Of a stretch of 64,000 bases of DNA, positions 40,606 through 49,502 are shown piece after piece. The translations under genes and the position numbers were made by a program. How positions within the stretch are numbered: position 1 is the stretch's first letter; each line of letters opens with the position of its first letter. The stretch spans positions 71,944 through 135,943 of the forward strand of contig CAYZGO010000006.1 of the NCBI GenBank assembly GCA_964478075.1, in the 5' to 3' direction. Source of the stretch: DAOUEX01 sp034430235 (GTDB lineage Bacteria > Chloroflexota > Anaerolineae > UBA2200). The notes under the pieces were generated by a model. That model saw only the letters and a list, made by a program, of their open reading frames with translations. It was not told where the DNA came from and made no database searches.

Positions 40606-41481
40606 ATGCGTACACCTAGTTCGGCGATGCCACGGACAGCACAGATGCACACGGCCAAACAGCGGCTGCAAGAACTTGATGCGCTTGTGGAACTTGAGGC
40701 GATCACAGAAGAGCAGGGTGCAGAGCTTGGCAAGGAATTCCAGAAGAAAAGGTGGCGGTTAAACCTGAAGCTTCTGGTCGGCATACTGCTAGTGGCTGCC
40801 CTGGTCACAATGGTCTTCAGGGCCCTGCCAGAGGAGGAAGGGTTGCTCTGGCTAGTCAAGATCCCGCGTCTGCCAACGAAGGCTATTGAAATCGCTTTTG
40901 TCCTGGCTCCCTTGGTTGCGGTGGCTACAGCTGTCGAACGCCTGCTTGAGACCATCTTTGATTCGTTCGAGCAAGCGATGGCAGCAGTGTCAGATGTAGT
41001 AGGAAAGCTTCGGGAACCGGTAGGCTGGGTAGAGAAAGAGCTGCTGAACGCCTATGAGGCAGCCCAAAATGCGGCCGAGGCCGTCGGCGTCGATGCGAAG
41101 CAAGAGGATCTGAAAGCTCTCGCTCTGGCTGAACAGAGATTGGCCAAGGCCGAGGAGCGATTGTTGTCCTGGGTGAAGGCTCCCGAGTATATGGCGTGGA
41201 AACGTGCCCTATGCATCTGGGGAGGACTGCTTGTGGGCGTGGAGGTTGCCGTCCTGGCTGACTTCGGAATGCTCCACACTATAGGCGTTCCGGCACCCCG
41301 TATCCTTGATATGCTAGTCACTGGCTCGGTGATTGGAGCTGGCCCTGGCCCGATGCATTCCATCATCGGCATGTTGCAGGGCGGCAAGGATGCGCTGGCC
41401 AAGTTGGCTGATCTGGCCGAAGGTAGGGCCATTCGGGAAGCTGTCAAGGCATTGAAAGAAGAGACTGGACCTGGCGGCTGA
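40606..41481 (+). CDS. Membrane protein of unknown function (mobile-element associated)
   Basis: ATG 40606 is preceded by AAGGAGA; 291 residues. A charged N-terminal helix (ALVELEAITEEQGAELGKEF) is followed by membrane helices near 53-71 (LVGILLVAALVTMVF) and 90-110. A long coiled-coil-like middle (EAAQNAAEAVGVDAKQEDLK) and two more helices (205-225, 235-250) follow. Ends with a Gly-rich MLVTGSVIGAGPGPMHSIIG segment. Immediately after an integrase remnant and closed by a terminator. No known fold recognised. Confidence 0.75.
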   Translation: MRTPSSAMPRTAQMHTAKQRLQELDALVELEAITEEQGAELGKEFQKKRWRLNLKLLVGILLVAALVTMVFRALPEEEGLLWLVKIPRLPTKAIEIAFVLAPLVAVATAVERLLETIFDSFEQAMAAVSDVVGKLREPVGWVEKELLNAYEAAQNAAEAVGVDAKQEDLKALALAEQRLAKAEERLLSWVKAPEYMAWKRALCIWGGLLVGVEVAVLADFGMLHTIGVPAPRILDMLVTGSVIGAGPGPMHSIIGMLQGGKDALAKLADLAEGRAIREAVKALKEETGPGG

Positions 41482-41573
41482 ACCCTTGACATGTTCACAT
41501 CGGGCCACGAACAAAGCACGGCAAGCGTGACCCCCGCAAGTGAATGAGCAGCAGTAGCTTTGGCTACGGACAA

Positions 41574-41603
41574 CAAAGGGCCTGCCGCACGGCAGGCCCT
41601 TTG
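41574..41603 (+). terminator. Terminator after the membrane protein gene
   Basis: Perfect 13-bp stem CAAAGGGCCTGCC/GGCAGGCCCTTTG with loop GCAC; flanks on both strands are moderately T-rich. Confidence 0.8.
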
Positions 41604-41770
41604 CTCTGTCTTCCGTAGGCAGAGTTGGCCGCAGAGCCTGTCCATACAACCTCGGCACCCTGCGGTTTGCACCTTTCCGCCATCCGCCCTTGAGCTGGCA
41701 CGGAGGTCAAACTGTGACTGGCACTGCTGGCGGACGGGAGCAGAGGCGCAAGGCGAAAGAGCTGTGACTT

Positions 41771-41798
41771 TTGACCACGGGCAGAACGATGCTATAAT
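41771..41798 (+). promoter_or_regulatory. Promoter-like element without obvious gene
   Basis: TTGACC (41771-41776), 16-bp spacer, TATAAT (41793-41798). The predicted transcript begins ATGCAACAGAAAAGCC, resembling 40112 onward, and runs antisense into the RAYT copy. 41604-41770 shows nothing else. Confidence 0.6.
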
Positions 41799-41877
41799 AG
41801 AATCCTCCCTAACGATGCAACAGAAAAGCCTCGCAGGTGTAGCCAAGTCCCTCGTCAAGCGAGGCGAACGGCCGCCG

Positions 41878-42381
41878 TCATTTGGGCGTAAGTCCCCGAA
41901 ACCCCGTCGAGCGGTCGCCCGTCGCGCGCAGCGCATGCAAAGCCCGGGCATGCAGAGCACGAACGGCGCAGCGGAGTGGGGCGTGCTCGTAGTAGTTGCG
42001 TTGCCAGACCTTCACGCCCGGCACCTGGCGAATGCGGTTAATGCGTCGCGTCGTAACCGATTTGAAATTGCCTACGATAGCGCCTAGTGAACGCCGTACA
42101 GGACCGTGTTGTAGGGGCAAGGCATTCCTAGCTGGGCCTGCCGCCGAGGTGGGTATTTCATCCGCTGGAACCTCCAGCATGGACGAAGAGGCTTGCTGGG
42201 AATGCCTTGCCCCTACCGTTGCCGCGCGGTCAGTGATCACAATGATGCCGTGCAGGTAGTTGGGCATGAGCACCCACGCGTCCAGCCCGACGTGGGTGGC
42301 ATGTTCTGAGATGCCCTGCCAGTACGTTCCGACCACGGACCGCAGGACAGGATCATCAAACTTCTCAGGCTCAGGTTTCAT
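41878..42381 (-). pseudogene. RAYT-type (Y1-like) transposase, degenerate copy A
   Basis: 167 codons. Recognisable as a REP-associated tyrosine transposase by VLMPNYLHGIIVIT, KVWQRNYYEHAPLR and GNFKSVTTRRINRI. The HUH motif, normally NHLHG, reads NYLHG, so a metal-binding His is lost. The N-terminus is truncated (starts at KFDDPVLRSVV), a 106-bp palindromic element lies in frame in the middle, and the C-terminus runs into repeat DNA (RALHARALHALRATG). Confidence 0.8.
42111..42216. mobile_element. 106-bp palindromic element, copy 1
   Basis: 18-bp perfect terminal inverted repeats GTAGGGGCAAGGCATTCC ... GGAATGCCTTGCCCCTAC. Inserted in frame in RAYT copy A, encoding the ARHSQQASSSMLEVPADEIP region. 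Confidence 0.85.
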
Positions 42382-42727
42382 TTCGCACCAAGAACTAGAC
42401 TAATATTCGGTGCAAGATGGTCCACTCGTGGACAGCCAGTCGTAGCCTAGCCCCTTGCCGTTCGTGCTCTGCATGCCCTGTGGGCGACCGCTTGATCGTT
42501 CATCCCGCTTGACGGGACAGGGTGGGCGTTGCTGGTCGGAGCGAGCACACGGGCACCCGTGCTGCCGCAGGGCAGTGCAAGGCCCTAGACTACGTTTATC
42601 CTCAAATCTACGCAGCTCATCTGCTGTGAGCGGCATTGTGCACCGAACACTAGATTAAATCCTCCAGACGGTCGCACATGAGCTTCAAGGCGGCCAAGTA
42701 CAAGACAATGGAACGTGGAGCGCTGAC
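42382..42727. repeat. Duplicated block carrying the tail of an ABC permease gene
   Basis: Nearly the same sequence as 50119-50450: AGAACTAGACTAATATTCGG onward, TGCTGCCGCAGGGCAGTGCA, GTGCACCGAACACTAGAT. The right end (about 42655-42727) is a diverged copy of the last ~75 bp of the permease gene at 50365. No gene of its own. Confidence 0.8.
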
Positions 42728-42734
42728 CCGAGAA

Positions 42735-43439
42735 CTAGACCTCCGGACGGTCTGCTCCTCCCCCCATGATCTCCCATCCCTGGGCCACGGCGTACGCGGC
42801 CAGTCGAGAGTCCGGGTAGACCGCTACCGGATGACCTACCCGCTCCAGCAGGGGAAGGTCGGTGTAGCTGTCGGCGTAGGCGTAGCTTTGCGTCCAGAGG
42901 ATATCGTCATCGCGACGCAGGCAAGCTTCCAGGCGTGAGACCTTGTGCGGTCCCTGGCAGACGGGGAGCTCACAGGCTCCGGTGTAGCGCCCTGCCCGCA
43001 GCACCATAGGGGTGCCCACCGTCTCCTGCACTCCCAACTGATGACCGATCTCGGCCAACAAGGGAGCGAGGGTGCCGGAGACTATGATCACCCGGTGGCC
43101 CGCTGCCTGGTGATCCCGTAACCGTGCCATCACATCGGGGCGCACCAGGGGCTGCACGTAGTGCTCGGCGATCCAGGTGAAAGCTATGGCGGCTTCCTCG
43201 GGCGTCCAGCCGCGTACCGTCCAACCCATATGACGGACCCACAGCTCGCGCATGACCGCCTCCGATACCAGGCCCAGGCGACACAGCGGCCACGGCGCAA
43301 TGTGAGTAATCATAAAGACGTAGAGCGGCAGCCGTTTCACCCGGTGCACGCGGTGATGGCGGGCAATACCGTGTGCAATGTGCCCGCTGTAAAGAGTGCC
43401 GTCAAGGTCGAAAATGGCTAGGATCATTAGCTCTCTCAT
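42735..43439 (-). CDS. HAD-IB phosphatase (SerB/PSPase-like)
   Basis: 234 residues. HAD motif I FDLDGTLYSG (9-18), motif II VIIVSGTLAPLL (Ser), a Lys in GPHKVSRL and motif IV AYADSYTDLPLL. The subfamily IB cap domain (HHRVHRVKRLPLYVFMITHI) is typical of phosphoserine-phosphatase-like or acyltransferase-linked HADs. Start may be the ATG five codons in (43427). Lies next to defence genes but looks like a housekeeping enzyme; substrate unknown. Confidence 0.88.
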   Translation of the reverse strand: MRELMILAIFDLDGTLYSGHIAHGIARHHRVHRVKRLPLYVFMITHIAPWPLCRLGLVSEAVMRELWVRHMGWTVRGWTPEEAAIAFTWIAEHYVQPLVRPDVMARLRDHQAAGHRVIIVSGTLAPLLAEIGHQLGVQETVGTPMVLRAGRYTGACELPVCQGPHKVSRLEACLRRDDDILWTQSYAYADSYTDLPLLERVGHPVAVYPDSRLAAYAVAQGWEIMGGGADRPEV

Positions 43440-43535
43440 TCTCCCTCAGGACTGACGCTTGGGGGACTCCCATTGGTCGCAGCTCATACACTAGCGCGTC
43501 AATCTCGCTCAACACCGTTCCTGGCCCCCAGCGCG
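43440..43535 (-). pseudogene. Fragment of a type IIG enzyme tail (IDALVYEL), copy 1
   Basis: Directly after the DUF262 gene stop, the frame gives VLSEIDALVYELRPMGVPQA. This matches the C-terminal coiled tail DAQIDALVYELYGLTEEE of the type IIG enzyme at 46284 and the fragment at 45667. Confidence 0.55.
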
Positions 43536-43536
43536 G

Positions 43537-45651
43537 CTATGCTGGCCAGTGCATGCTGATGTAGTCGAAGGCAGCTTGCATATCAAGTGGCCGGGTTGTA
43601 TTGCCAACGCGCACGTAGAATTCCTTGGTATCTCTGTCCATCAAGTACACTGGCTTGGGGCTTGGCTCTACCCGGACGATACAGAGGGTCTTGTCCTCGC
43701 TCTGCTCAAAGGAGACGTGTTGATATTGGCAGAACTCTACGCCCAGAGCGTCACTGAGTACTTCGTGCAGCTTTTGCTCATAGCCGTCTGTATCCTTTCG
43801 ACCTATTGTCTTCAGGTCATACTCGATGCCCAGCACGGTGCAGTCGTCCACTACACCGATGAGGAGCGTGCCCCCTTCACTGTTGAGGAAGCCCGCAACG
43901 GTCTTGGCAATGCTTTTCTCAAGGGCCTTGTTCACCTGCTGTGTGCGCAAGTCCCATCGCATGCTCGCCTTGTATTCGAGGGCAGCGTTCTCGCCGGTCA
44001 GCATATCCGCCAACGTTTGAGGTTTGGGCGGTTCAAGCTCGGCGACCAGTTCAGTCATTCGCTCGTTGATGGCCTGGGCGATAAGTGCACGGCGTGCCGC
44101 GAGAAAATCCTCAAAACGATTCAGTTCCCACAGGCTCGGATCTGTCGGCACAAACTGTTTCTCCAAGGCGCCCGGGAATTTGCGCGCAACTTCCGGCAGA
44201 TAACGAGATGGCTCCACGTTGCCCAGACTGATATTTGAGGGGCCAGTCAGAAAAGCACGGTTGGCGATCTCATTCACAATCTTCTTGTGCAAGTGGTTCT
44301 CAGGGGTATAACCGCCGCGATCAGAGTAAAGCAGCGATTTAGGGAAGATATGGTGGCTGTGGATCGCATACGAGTCACCAGGTGAAACGTCAAGTGGAAT
44401 GCCGTTGAACCAGTCAATGGCCCCTTGCGACTTGGCCAACACATACGTCATGCGGTAAAGCGGGTGCTGAGTGGTGCGCCCTTCCAAATCGCTTGCTTTG
44501 ACTTCGATCCGACCGCGCTGATCAATGATCGCATCGACAAGTTCCCTCCAAGGGCTATCACTTCGCTGGATGATGGAGATGTCATGATCGAGACGCTGAT
44601 CGGTCTGGCTGGTGTAGCGTGCCCAGGTGCTGGAGGCGTACATCCAGTGGATGAAATGACGCATCGTCCGATCACTGTCGAACCTGACGTCATGCCGCGC
44701 CAAGTAGACCACAGCCGGTACCAGTACGTTGGGCGTGGGCAGATCTTCAGTCGAATGGATGTTGGCATTTCCAGGAAGTAAAGTCACCAGATAGTCCAGG
44801 ATTCTCGTCAGCAGTGCCCATCCCTGCTGCAGCTCACCGGCGGACGTGCCATGGATGGTCTCGAATAATGCTCGCTTCTCCACCACACCAGTCAGGCAGC
44901 GCACCAAGAAGGTAAGATCAAAGGCAAACTGCTTCGCTTCGAGTTCACTGATCTTATCCTTCATAACCTGCCGCGCCTGTGGCCATTTGCCTGTAATGTG
45001 AGCCAGAGCCAAGTCAGCCTTACTGAGCGGAGTACCCTGACTATTCACCAGGTCAAACACGTCTATGGCATCATCTATGCTAGCGGTAGCAGGCACGATT
45101 TGGATAGGATAGGTGCGCTCCATGATACTGCGCAGTCGGGTCAGATTGTCATTGTAGCGCTGGGCCAGTTCGAACGGGTCTTGCTCGTCCTGGGCCTTTT
45201 GCTTGGCTAGCACAAATGGATTGATGGACTTGTCAGCAAAGCAGTCTGTTACGGCAATCCAGGTGGGGTTGTTACGCATTTTCGTGACCTGGTAGTACTG
45301 AAAGTCCCCGGAATCCAGATCGAAGTATAGGTTGCGCGGGTCGTTCTTGATGTCCTCCTCGCGATAGTAAGGGGGAATCTCGTTCTGAGTGAACAGGTAA
45401 AGCGTGGTAAGCCGCTGCTGCCCGTCAAGGATGACAAGTGTTGAGCCGATCTTCTCGGGCGGAATGGTGGTATTCTTGACTTCTGGCGGCTTGTCGGTCT
45501 TCCAGAAGAGCAGACTACCGGTGGGAAAACCACGGAAGAGAGAGACGCTCAACTGCTTCGCCTGCTCAAGGCTCCAAACGTATTCACGCTGGAACTCTGG
45601 CAAGACCAAGTCCAACTTGCGAATACCGAACATTAGCTCTGAAATCTCCAT
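43537..45651 (-). CDS. DUF262-HNH (GmrSD-like) protein fused to an AlbA_2 domain
   Basis: 704 residues behind GGAGGTCATC. DUF262 N-terminal domain with LPEFQREYVWS (17-27) and the nucleotide-sensing ILDGQQRLTTLY (74-85). A middle DUF1524-like HNH region with HSHHIFPKSLL...ENHLHKKIVNEIANR. The C-terminal AlbA_2/Schlafen-type domain begins at ENAALEYKASMRWDL and includes FLNSEGGTLLIGVVDD. DUF262-HNH proteins include GmrSD type IV restriction enzymes that cut modified DNA; the AlbA_2 fusion is unusual. Last gene of a minus-strand operon with a 141-residue gene and a type IIG enzyme, so likely part of a composite restriction system. Confidence 0.9.
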   Translation of the reverse strand: MEISELMFGIRKLDLVLPEFQREYVWSLEQAKQLSVSLFRGFPTGSLLFWKTDKPPEVKNTTIPPEKIGSTLVILDGQQRLTTLYLFTQNEIPPYYREEDIKNDPRNLYFDLDSGDFQYYQVTKMRNNPTWIAVTDCFADKSINPFVLAKQKAQDEQDPFELAQRYNDNLTRLRSIMERTYPIQIVPATASIDDAIDVFDLVNSQGTPLSKADLALAHITGKWPQARQVMKDKISELEAKQFAFDLTFLVRCLTGVVEKRALFETIHGTSAGELQQGWALLTRILDYLVTLLPGNANIHSTEDLPTPNVLVPAVVYLARHDVRFDSDRTMRHFIHWMYASSTWARYTSQTDQRLDHDISIIQRSDSPWRELVDAIIDQRGRIEVKASDLEGRTTQHPLYRMTYVLAKSQGAIDWFNGIPLDVSPGDSYAIHSHHIFPKSLLYSDRGGYTPENHLHKKIVNEIANRAFLTGPSNISLGNVEPSRYLPEVARKFPGALEKQFVPTDPSLWELNRFEDFLAARRALIAQAINERMTELVAELEPPKPQTLADMLTGENAALEYKASMRWDLRTQQVNKALEKSIAKTVAGFLNSEGGTLLIGVVDDCTVLGIEYDLKTIGRKDTDGYEQKLHEVLSDALGVEFCQYQHVSFEQSEDKTLCIVRVEPSPKPVYLMDRDTKEFYVRVGNTTRPLDMQAAFDYISMHWPA

Positions 45652-45666
45652 GATGACCTCCCTTAC

Positions 45667-45846
45667 CTATTCGTGCTGCTTTCGCTCGTCCACCGCCGCA
45701 GTGTCATCCCGCCTCAACGCATATCCCCCTCCGGCCTTGCCTACAGGGACTCCCGTTGGTCGCAACTCATAGACCAACGCATCAATCTGCGCGTCCAACT
45801 GCTCAATATGCCACGCCACGTTCGCCAGTTCGTCAAAGTCGATTGG
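45667..45846 (-). pseudogene. Fragment of a type IIG enzyme tail (IDALVYEL), copy 2
   Basis: 59 codons ending at TAG 45667: PIDFDELANVAWHIEQLDAQ, then IDALVYELRPTGVPVG. Parallels FDDPADVAQHD...IEQLDAQIDALVYELYGL of the intact enzyme at 46284. Lies between the 141-residue gene and the DUF262 gene. Confidence 0.65.
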
Positions 45847-45861
45847 CCGCCAGCAAGGGCT

Positions 45862-46287
45862 TCAGCCGAGCGAAAAAGTGACCGTAGGCTGTCCGCCAAG
45901 GGTGTTGACGAATTTCGCCAAGAAGCCCTCGATCGAAAAGTCTGTGTGCTTCTCTCCTCTCTTTTCGCTGTGGGGATACACTGCCACAGGTACACTCTCT
46001 CCTTCCTCATACACCAGCAACGCCGGGACTTGCTTCCCAAGGTATGGAAGTCTCCCTTGCCGCCGACTACCGAAAGCCTGTCGGATTCGTTGGTGATGCG
46101 ACACCGCGGTGCTTGTGGCTTGGTCACGCCAGTGTTCCAGTTCCTCCTCACGCATATCTTTAGTGTCCAACAACTCACACTTGACCCCCTTGACTTGGAG
46201 TTCGGTCAGGTACGCCTGCATAGTCTGAAGATTCATATCCCAGGGTTGAATTGTACTGTCGTACAGAAACACGAGTCGCTTGGTCAT
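45862..46287 (-). CDS. Unknown 141-residue protein in restriction operon
   Basis: ATG 46287 overlaps the stop of the type IIG enzyme (ATGA). Begins MTKRLVFLYDSTIQPWDMNL; includes VPALLVYEEGESVPVAVYPH, an alpha/beta pattern reminiscent of thioredoxin-like folds (ALLVYEEGE, FVNTLGG), but no CxxC. No family recognised. Its position between two nuclease genes suggests a regulatory or accessory part. Confidence 0.75.
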   Translation of the reverse strand: MTKRLVFLYDSTIQPWDMNLQTMQAYLTELQVKGVKCELLDTKDMREEELEHWRDQATSTAVSHHQRIRQAFGSRRQGRLPYLGKQVPALLVYEEGESVPVAVYPHSEKRGEKHTDFSIEGFLAKFVNTLGGQPTVTFSLG

Positions 46288-49253
46288 TGAATTCTCCCTT
46301 TTCTCAGCTCCTGTCGCTCTATGATTGCGATTTCTTCCTCCGTCAACCCATACAACTCGTAGACCAGCGCGTCAATCTGCGCGTCGAGCTGCTCAATCTG
46401 GCGGGCCAGATCGTGGCGGCGGTCTTCTTTGAGCGCATCAGCCTGGGCGTGCTCCTTCTGCAGGCGCAGCATCTCCTCCACCATCTCCACCATCCGGTCG
46501 TGCTGCGCCACGTCCGCCGGGTCGTCAAAGTTGATGCGGCGGATGGGGAGCTGCTCGATGTATTTCTTCACATACATATAGGCAGTTTGATAGGCTCGCA
46601 TGCTGACCTTATGCAGATACCAGTCTAACAACTTGCTGTTCAGCAGCGCCAACACGTAACGGGGCTCAATGCCTGACTTTGGCACAATTCCATAGCCTCC
46701 GGCTCCACCTCCAAAGAAATAGTATTCCCCTTCCTCATCAAAGCAGTAAGAAGCGTGGGCGTAGTATTCGGGTGTGAGAATTTTGGGTCGGCACACAGTA
46801 TTGAGTGCCTGGCTTCTGGTATAGCCATACCACTCTGTGCCTCTCATCTTTCCACGTTCGCGATTCTCTAGGTACTCCTTATGCTCGCATAGATACGCCC
46901 AAGCTCTCGCATACTCGCGTTGCAACTGATCTGCTGGGATGAGTTTTCCTTCTCGATAAGGGAATAATACTCGTCTGCTGGTTTGCCCAATGTGGTACCG
47001 CTTCATCTCGCCACCCTTGATAAGTGGCTTCAGGATAGCACGTTCAATGTCATACTCATGACCATCTCGTAAAGACGACACACGAGCAGTCTCCTCACCT
47101 TCCCTAACTACCTCCAGGGAGTAGACCGCATCCCCTCCAGTTTTCAGCCCCTGGAAGATACGCGTTGTGACGTCACCAAGGCGAGAAGCCATTGAGTTAA
47201 GTTTCTGCCACAAAGGTTTCTCTTCTGGGAACACAAATACCCAGGGCTCTTCGGTGAGATTACTTTGTGGCAACATGCCTACCGTGACATTCTCAACACG
47301 CAGTTGGTCGGCCTCCCGTATCTTTTCGAGGACAGCAGATATTTCGGTCGTCGGTGGCTGAATTAAACGCACTTGACTAAACCTGAACTTATCCTCAGGT
47401 TCCTTGCCAAGAATCAGAAGACACGTATTGATGCTCGCGCCTTCAAACACCATGTATCCGTCGAAATCTAGAATCTCACGTACATTCTGATGCTTCACAA
47501 TAAACTCACGCAATCCTTTACCGTAGTTGGTCTTGAAGAAGCGGTGTGGCAAGATGAATCCAAACAATCCACCGGGTCGCAGCAGCTGCAAAGCTCGTTC
47601 GACAAAGAGAGTGTAGATGTCATAGTTGCCCGTAGCCGCTTGGTAGCGATTGCTGTAGAACGCCACCTCATCCTTGGGCAGAGTCTGGATGCGGATGTAC
47701 GGTGGATTGCCCACAATCACGTCAAACCCGCCCCGCTCCATGATTTGGGGGAACTGCTCCTCCCAATCGAAGGGATGCTTGTCGCGCCACTCGACGCCGA
47801 AGGCGGCCTCTAGTTCCTCCGGCGCGCCGCCGATGAGGCTGTTGCCCTGGCGGACGTTGGCCAGCTCTGGCAGCCGGCCCCGCTGGTTCACCGCCTTGAG
47901 CAGGAGATTCAGCCGTGCGATCTCCACCGCCTGGGCGTCCAGGTCGACGCCGTACAGGTTGCCGGTCAGAATCTCCATGCGCCGGGCAAAGTCGTGTGTG
48001 TCCCCGGCGGCACTGGCGGCATTTTGCCCGCGCACCCCGGCCAGGTAGCGGTCCAGCACGTCAAAGGCCTCGATGAGGAAGGAGCCGGAGCCGCAGGCCA
48101 TGTCCAGCACCCGCACCTGCCGCGCCCGCTCATAGTCCGCCTCCTTGAGTAGGCGGCCCAGCGTCTGCTCGACGATGTAGCGCACGACGAACCTGGGCGT
48201 GTAATAGATGCCGTGCGCCTTCCGCTTCTCCCGCTTGCTGACAGCGGCCTTGCCCTCAGGGTCCTGCGCGCGGTGGCCCAGGTATTGCTCGTAGATGGCG
48301 CCCAGCACATCAGCGTCAATGGCATTAAAGTCGTAGAAGCCATAGCCGCCTGGCACCTCGTACAGCCCGCCTATCACCGCCTCGAAGGGAGTAGGCTCGC
48401 CCTCCAATTCCTCGCACAGGTGTGGGGCGAACAGGCGCGTGTCGTAGCCCGCGTCGAACTCGCGGAAGATCGCGTTCAGCTCGGACATCAGGTCTCGCTT
48501 GCGTGCCCTGTCGCGCCACTCTCGCACCAGCGGCTGCAAGCGGTAGGGTTCGATCTCTCGATCCTCCAGCGTGCGGATGAAGATGAGCCGGTCGAGGATG
48601 CGCTGCACGGCCTGGTCAATCTGCTCGACAGGCCGCGAGCGGTTATATGCCCGCAGCGTCTGGAATAGATCGCGCCGCCATTGGGTGAGGTCTGCAAGCA
48701 GGAGACGGTTGACCGGCGTGCGTTTCACCTTCTTGCCAACTGCCTCGGCAGCCCGGTCCAGCGCCCCCTCCTCTACGGCTGGGCGAGAAAGCAGCCACAG
48801 GTCGTCGAAGCGGTCGGGGTACTGGTCCCAGGTGAGGTCCTTGAAGATGGCGCGGGCGGGGATGGCCTCTTGCCACTCGGCATTGAAGACCTTCAACCCC
48901 TCGAAATCGGTCAGCACGGCCCAGGTGACGCCCTTGAGCCAGGCGTAGTTGATGGCTTGCCGTGCCCAGCGGGGATCCTCCAGGTCAGCAGGGATCCTCT
49001 TCGTCTCCACGAAAAAGCGGGGGATGCCCCGGATGCGGAAGGCAAAGTCCACGAAGCCGCGCGACACCTTCTCCTCGGGGCTGACCTCGCGGGTGTCTTC
49101 GATGTTCCAGCCCAGGGCGCGGAACAGGGGCAGGATGAACTCCTGCCGGGTGGCGGGTTCGTTGTACCGCTTGCGGTTTTCAGACCTGAGACCGGCGAAC
49201 CTGTCTACCAGCCGCTTGACCTGAGTTTTGGCCTTGGCGTAGGATACAGTCAC
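46284..49253 (-). CDS. Type IIG restriction-modification enzyme (Eco57I-like)
   Basis: 989 residues, GTG start. The N-terminal nuclease has a PD-(D/E)xK pattern: QEFILPLFRALGW (Glu38), GFVDFAFR (Asp69), FFVETKR (Glu83-Thr-Lys85). A helical connector (about 180-345) follows. N6-adenine methyltransferase has motif X/I region GIYYTPRFVVRYIVEQ and VLDMACGSGSFL (382-393) and motif IV IVGNPPYIR (513-521). The target-recognition domain covers about 640-930, and a coiled-coil tail reads ARQIEQLDAQIDALVYELYG. Cuts and methylates in one chain. First gene of the operon; a mobile-repeat promoter lies upstream. Confidence 0.93.
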   Translation of the reverse strand: MTVSYAKAKTQVKRLVDRFAGLRSENRKRYNEPATRQEFILPLFRALGWNIEDTREVSPEEKVSRGFVDFAFRIRGIPRFFVETKRIPADLEDPRWARQAINYAWLKGVTWAVLTDFEGLKVFNAEWQEAIPARAIFKDLTWDQYPDRFDDLWLLSRPAVEEGALDRAAEAVGKKVKRTPVNRLLLADLTQWRRDLFQTLRAYNRSRPVEQIDQAVQRILDRLIFIRTLEDREIEPYRLQPLVREWRDRARKRDLMSELNAIFREFDAGYDTRLFAPHLCEELEGEPTPFEAVIGGLYEVPGGYGFYDFNAIDADVLGAIYEQYLGHRAQDPEGKAAVSKREKRKAHGIYYTPRFVVRYIVEQTLGRLLKEADYERARQVRVLDMACGSGSFLIEAFDVLDRYLAGVRGQNAASAAGDTHDFARRMEILTGNLYGVDLDAQAVEIARLNLLLKAVNQRGRLPELANVRQGNSLIGGAPEELEAAFGVEWRDKHPFDWEEQFPQIMERGGFDVIVGNPPYIRIQTLPKDEVAFYSNRYQAATGNYDIYTLFVERALQLLRPGGLFGFILPHRFFKTNYGKGLREFIVKHQNVREILDFDGYMVFEGASINTCLLILGKEPEDKFRFSQVRLIQPPTTEISAVLEKIREADQLRVENVTVGMLPQSNLTEEPWVFVFPEEKPLWQKLNSMASRLGDVTTRIFQGLKTGGDAVYSLEVVREGEETARVSSLRDGHEYDIERAILKPLIKGGEMKRYHIGQTSRRVLFPYREGKLIPADQLQREYARAWAYLCEHKEYLENRERGKMRGTEWYGYTRSQALNTVCRPKILTPEYYAHASYCFDEEGEYYFFGGGAGGYGIVPKSGIEPRYVLALLNSKLLDWYLHKVSMRAYQTAYMYVKKYIEQLPIRRINFDDPADVAQHDRMVEMVEEMLRLQKEHAQADALKEDRRHDLARQIEQLDAQIDALVYELYGLTEEEIAIIERQELRKGRIQ

Positions 49254-49340
49254 GCTGCTCTTCTCCTATCTACCTGCTCACCGCTCATTCTGGCATACGA
49301 CGCCCGCAGGAGGCACGTGCTATGCTTCTTCTCCACGTCA

Positions 49341-49369
49341 ATTATACGAGCTGGAAACAGAACACGCAA
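49341..49369 (-). promoter_or_regulatory. Promoter of the restriction operon, part of a mobile repeat
   Basis: TTGCGT (49364-49369), 17-bp spacer, TATAAT (49341-49346) on the minus strand, 3 bp from the 106-bp element. The same promoter occurs at 52161-52189 and 52618-52646. Confidence 0.75.
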
Positions 49370-49372
49370 GTT

Positions 49373-49477
49373 GTAGGGGCAAGGCATTCCTAGCTGGGCC
49401 TACCGCAAATGTCGGCATTTCATCTGATGGAACCCCCAGCATTGACGAAGAGACTCATGGGAATGCCTTGCCCCTAC
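49373..49477. mobile_element. 106-bp palindromic element, free-standing copy 2
   Basis: 105 bp, the same 18-bp terminal repeats intact; internal substitutions relative to the others. Not inside a gene: it sits between the RAYT copy C end and the restriction operon promoter. Confidence 0.85.
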
Positions 49478-49502
49478 TGCTTCTCGTTCACGTGGGCTAT
49501 GC

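Noticed and set aside
42400..42636. 78-codon frame with MPLTADELRRFEDKRSLG
   Set aside because: Lies wholly in dispersed repeat DNA that recurs with indels at 50140-50375.
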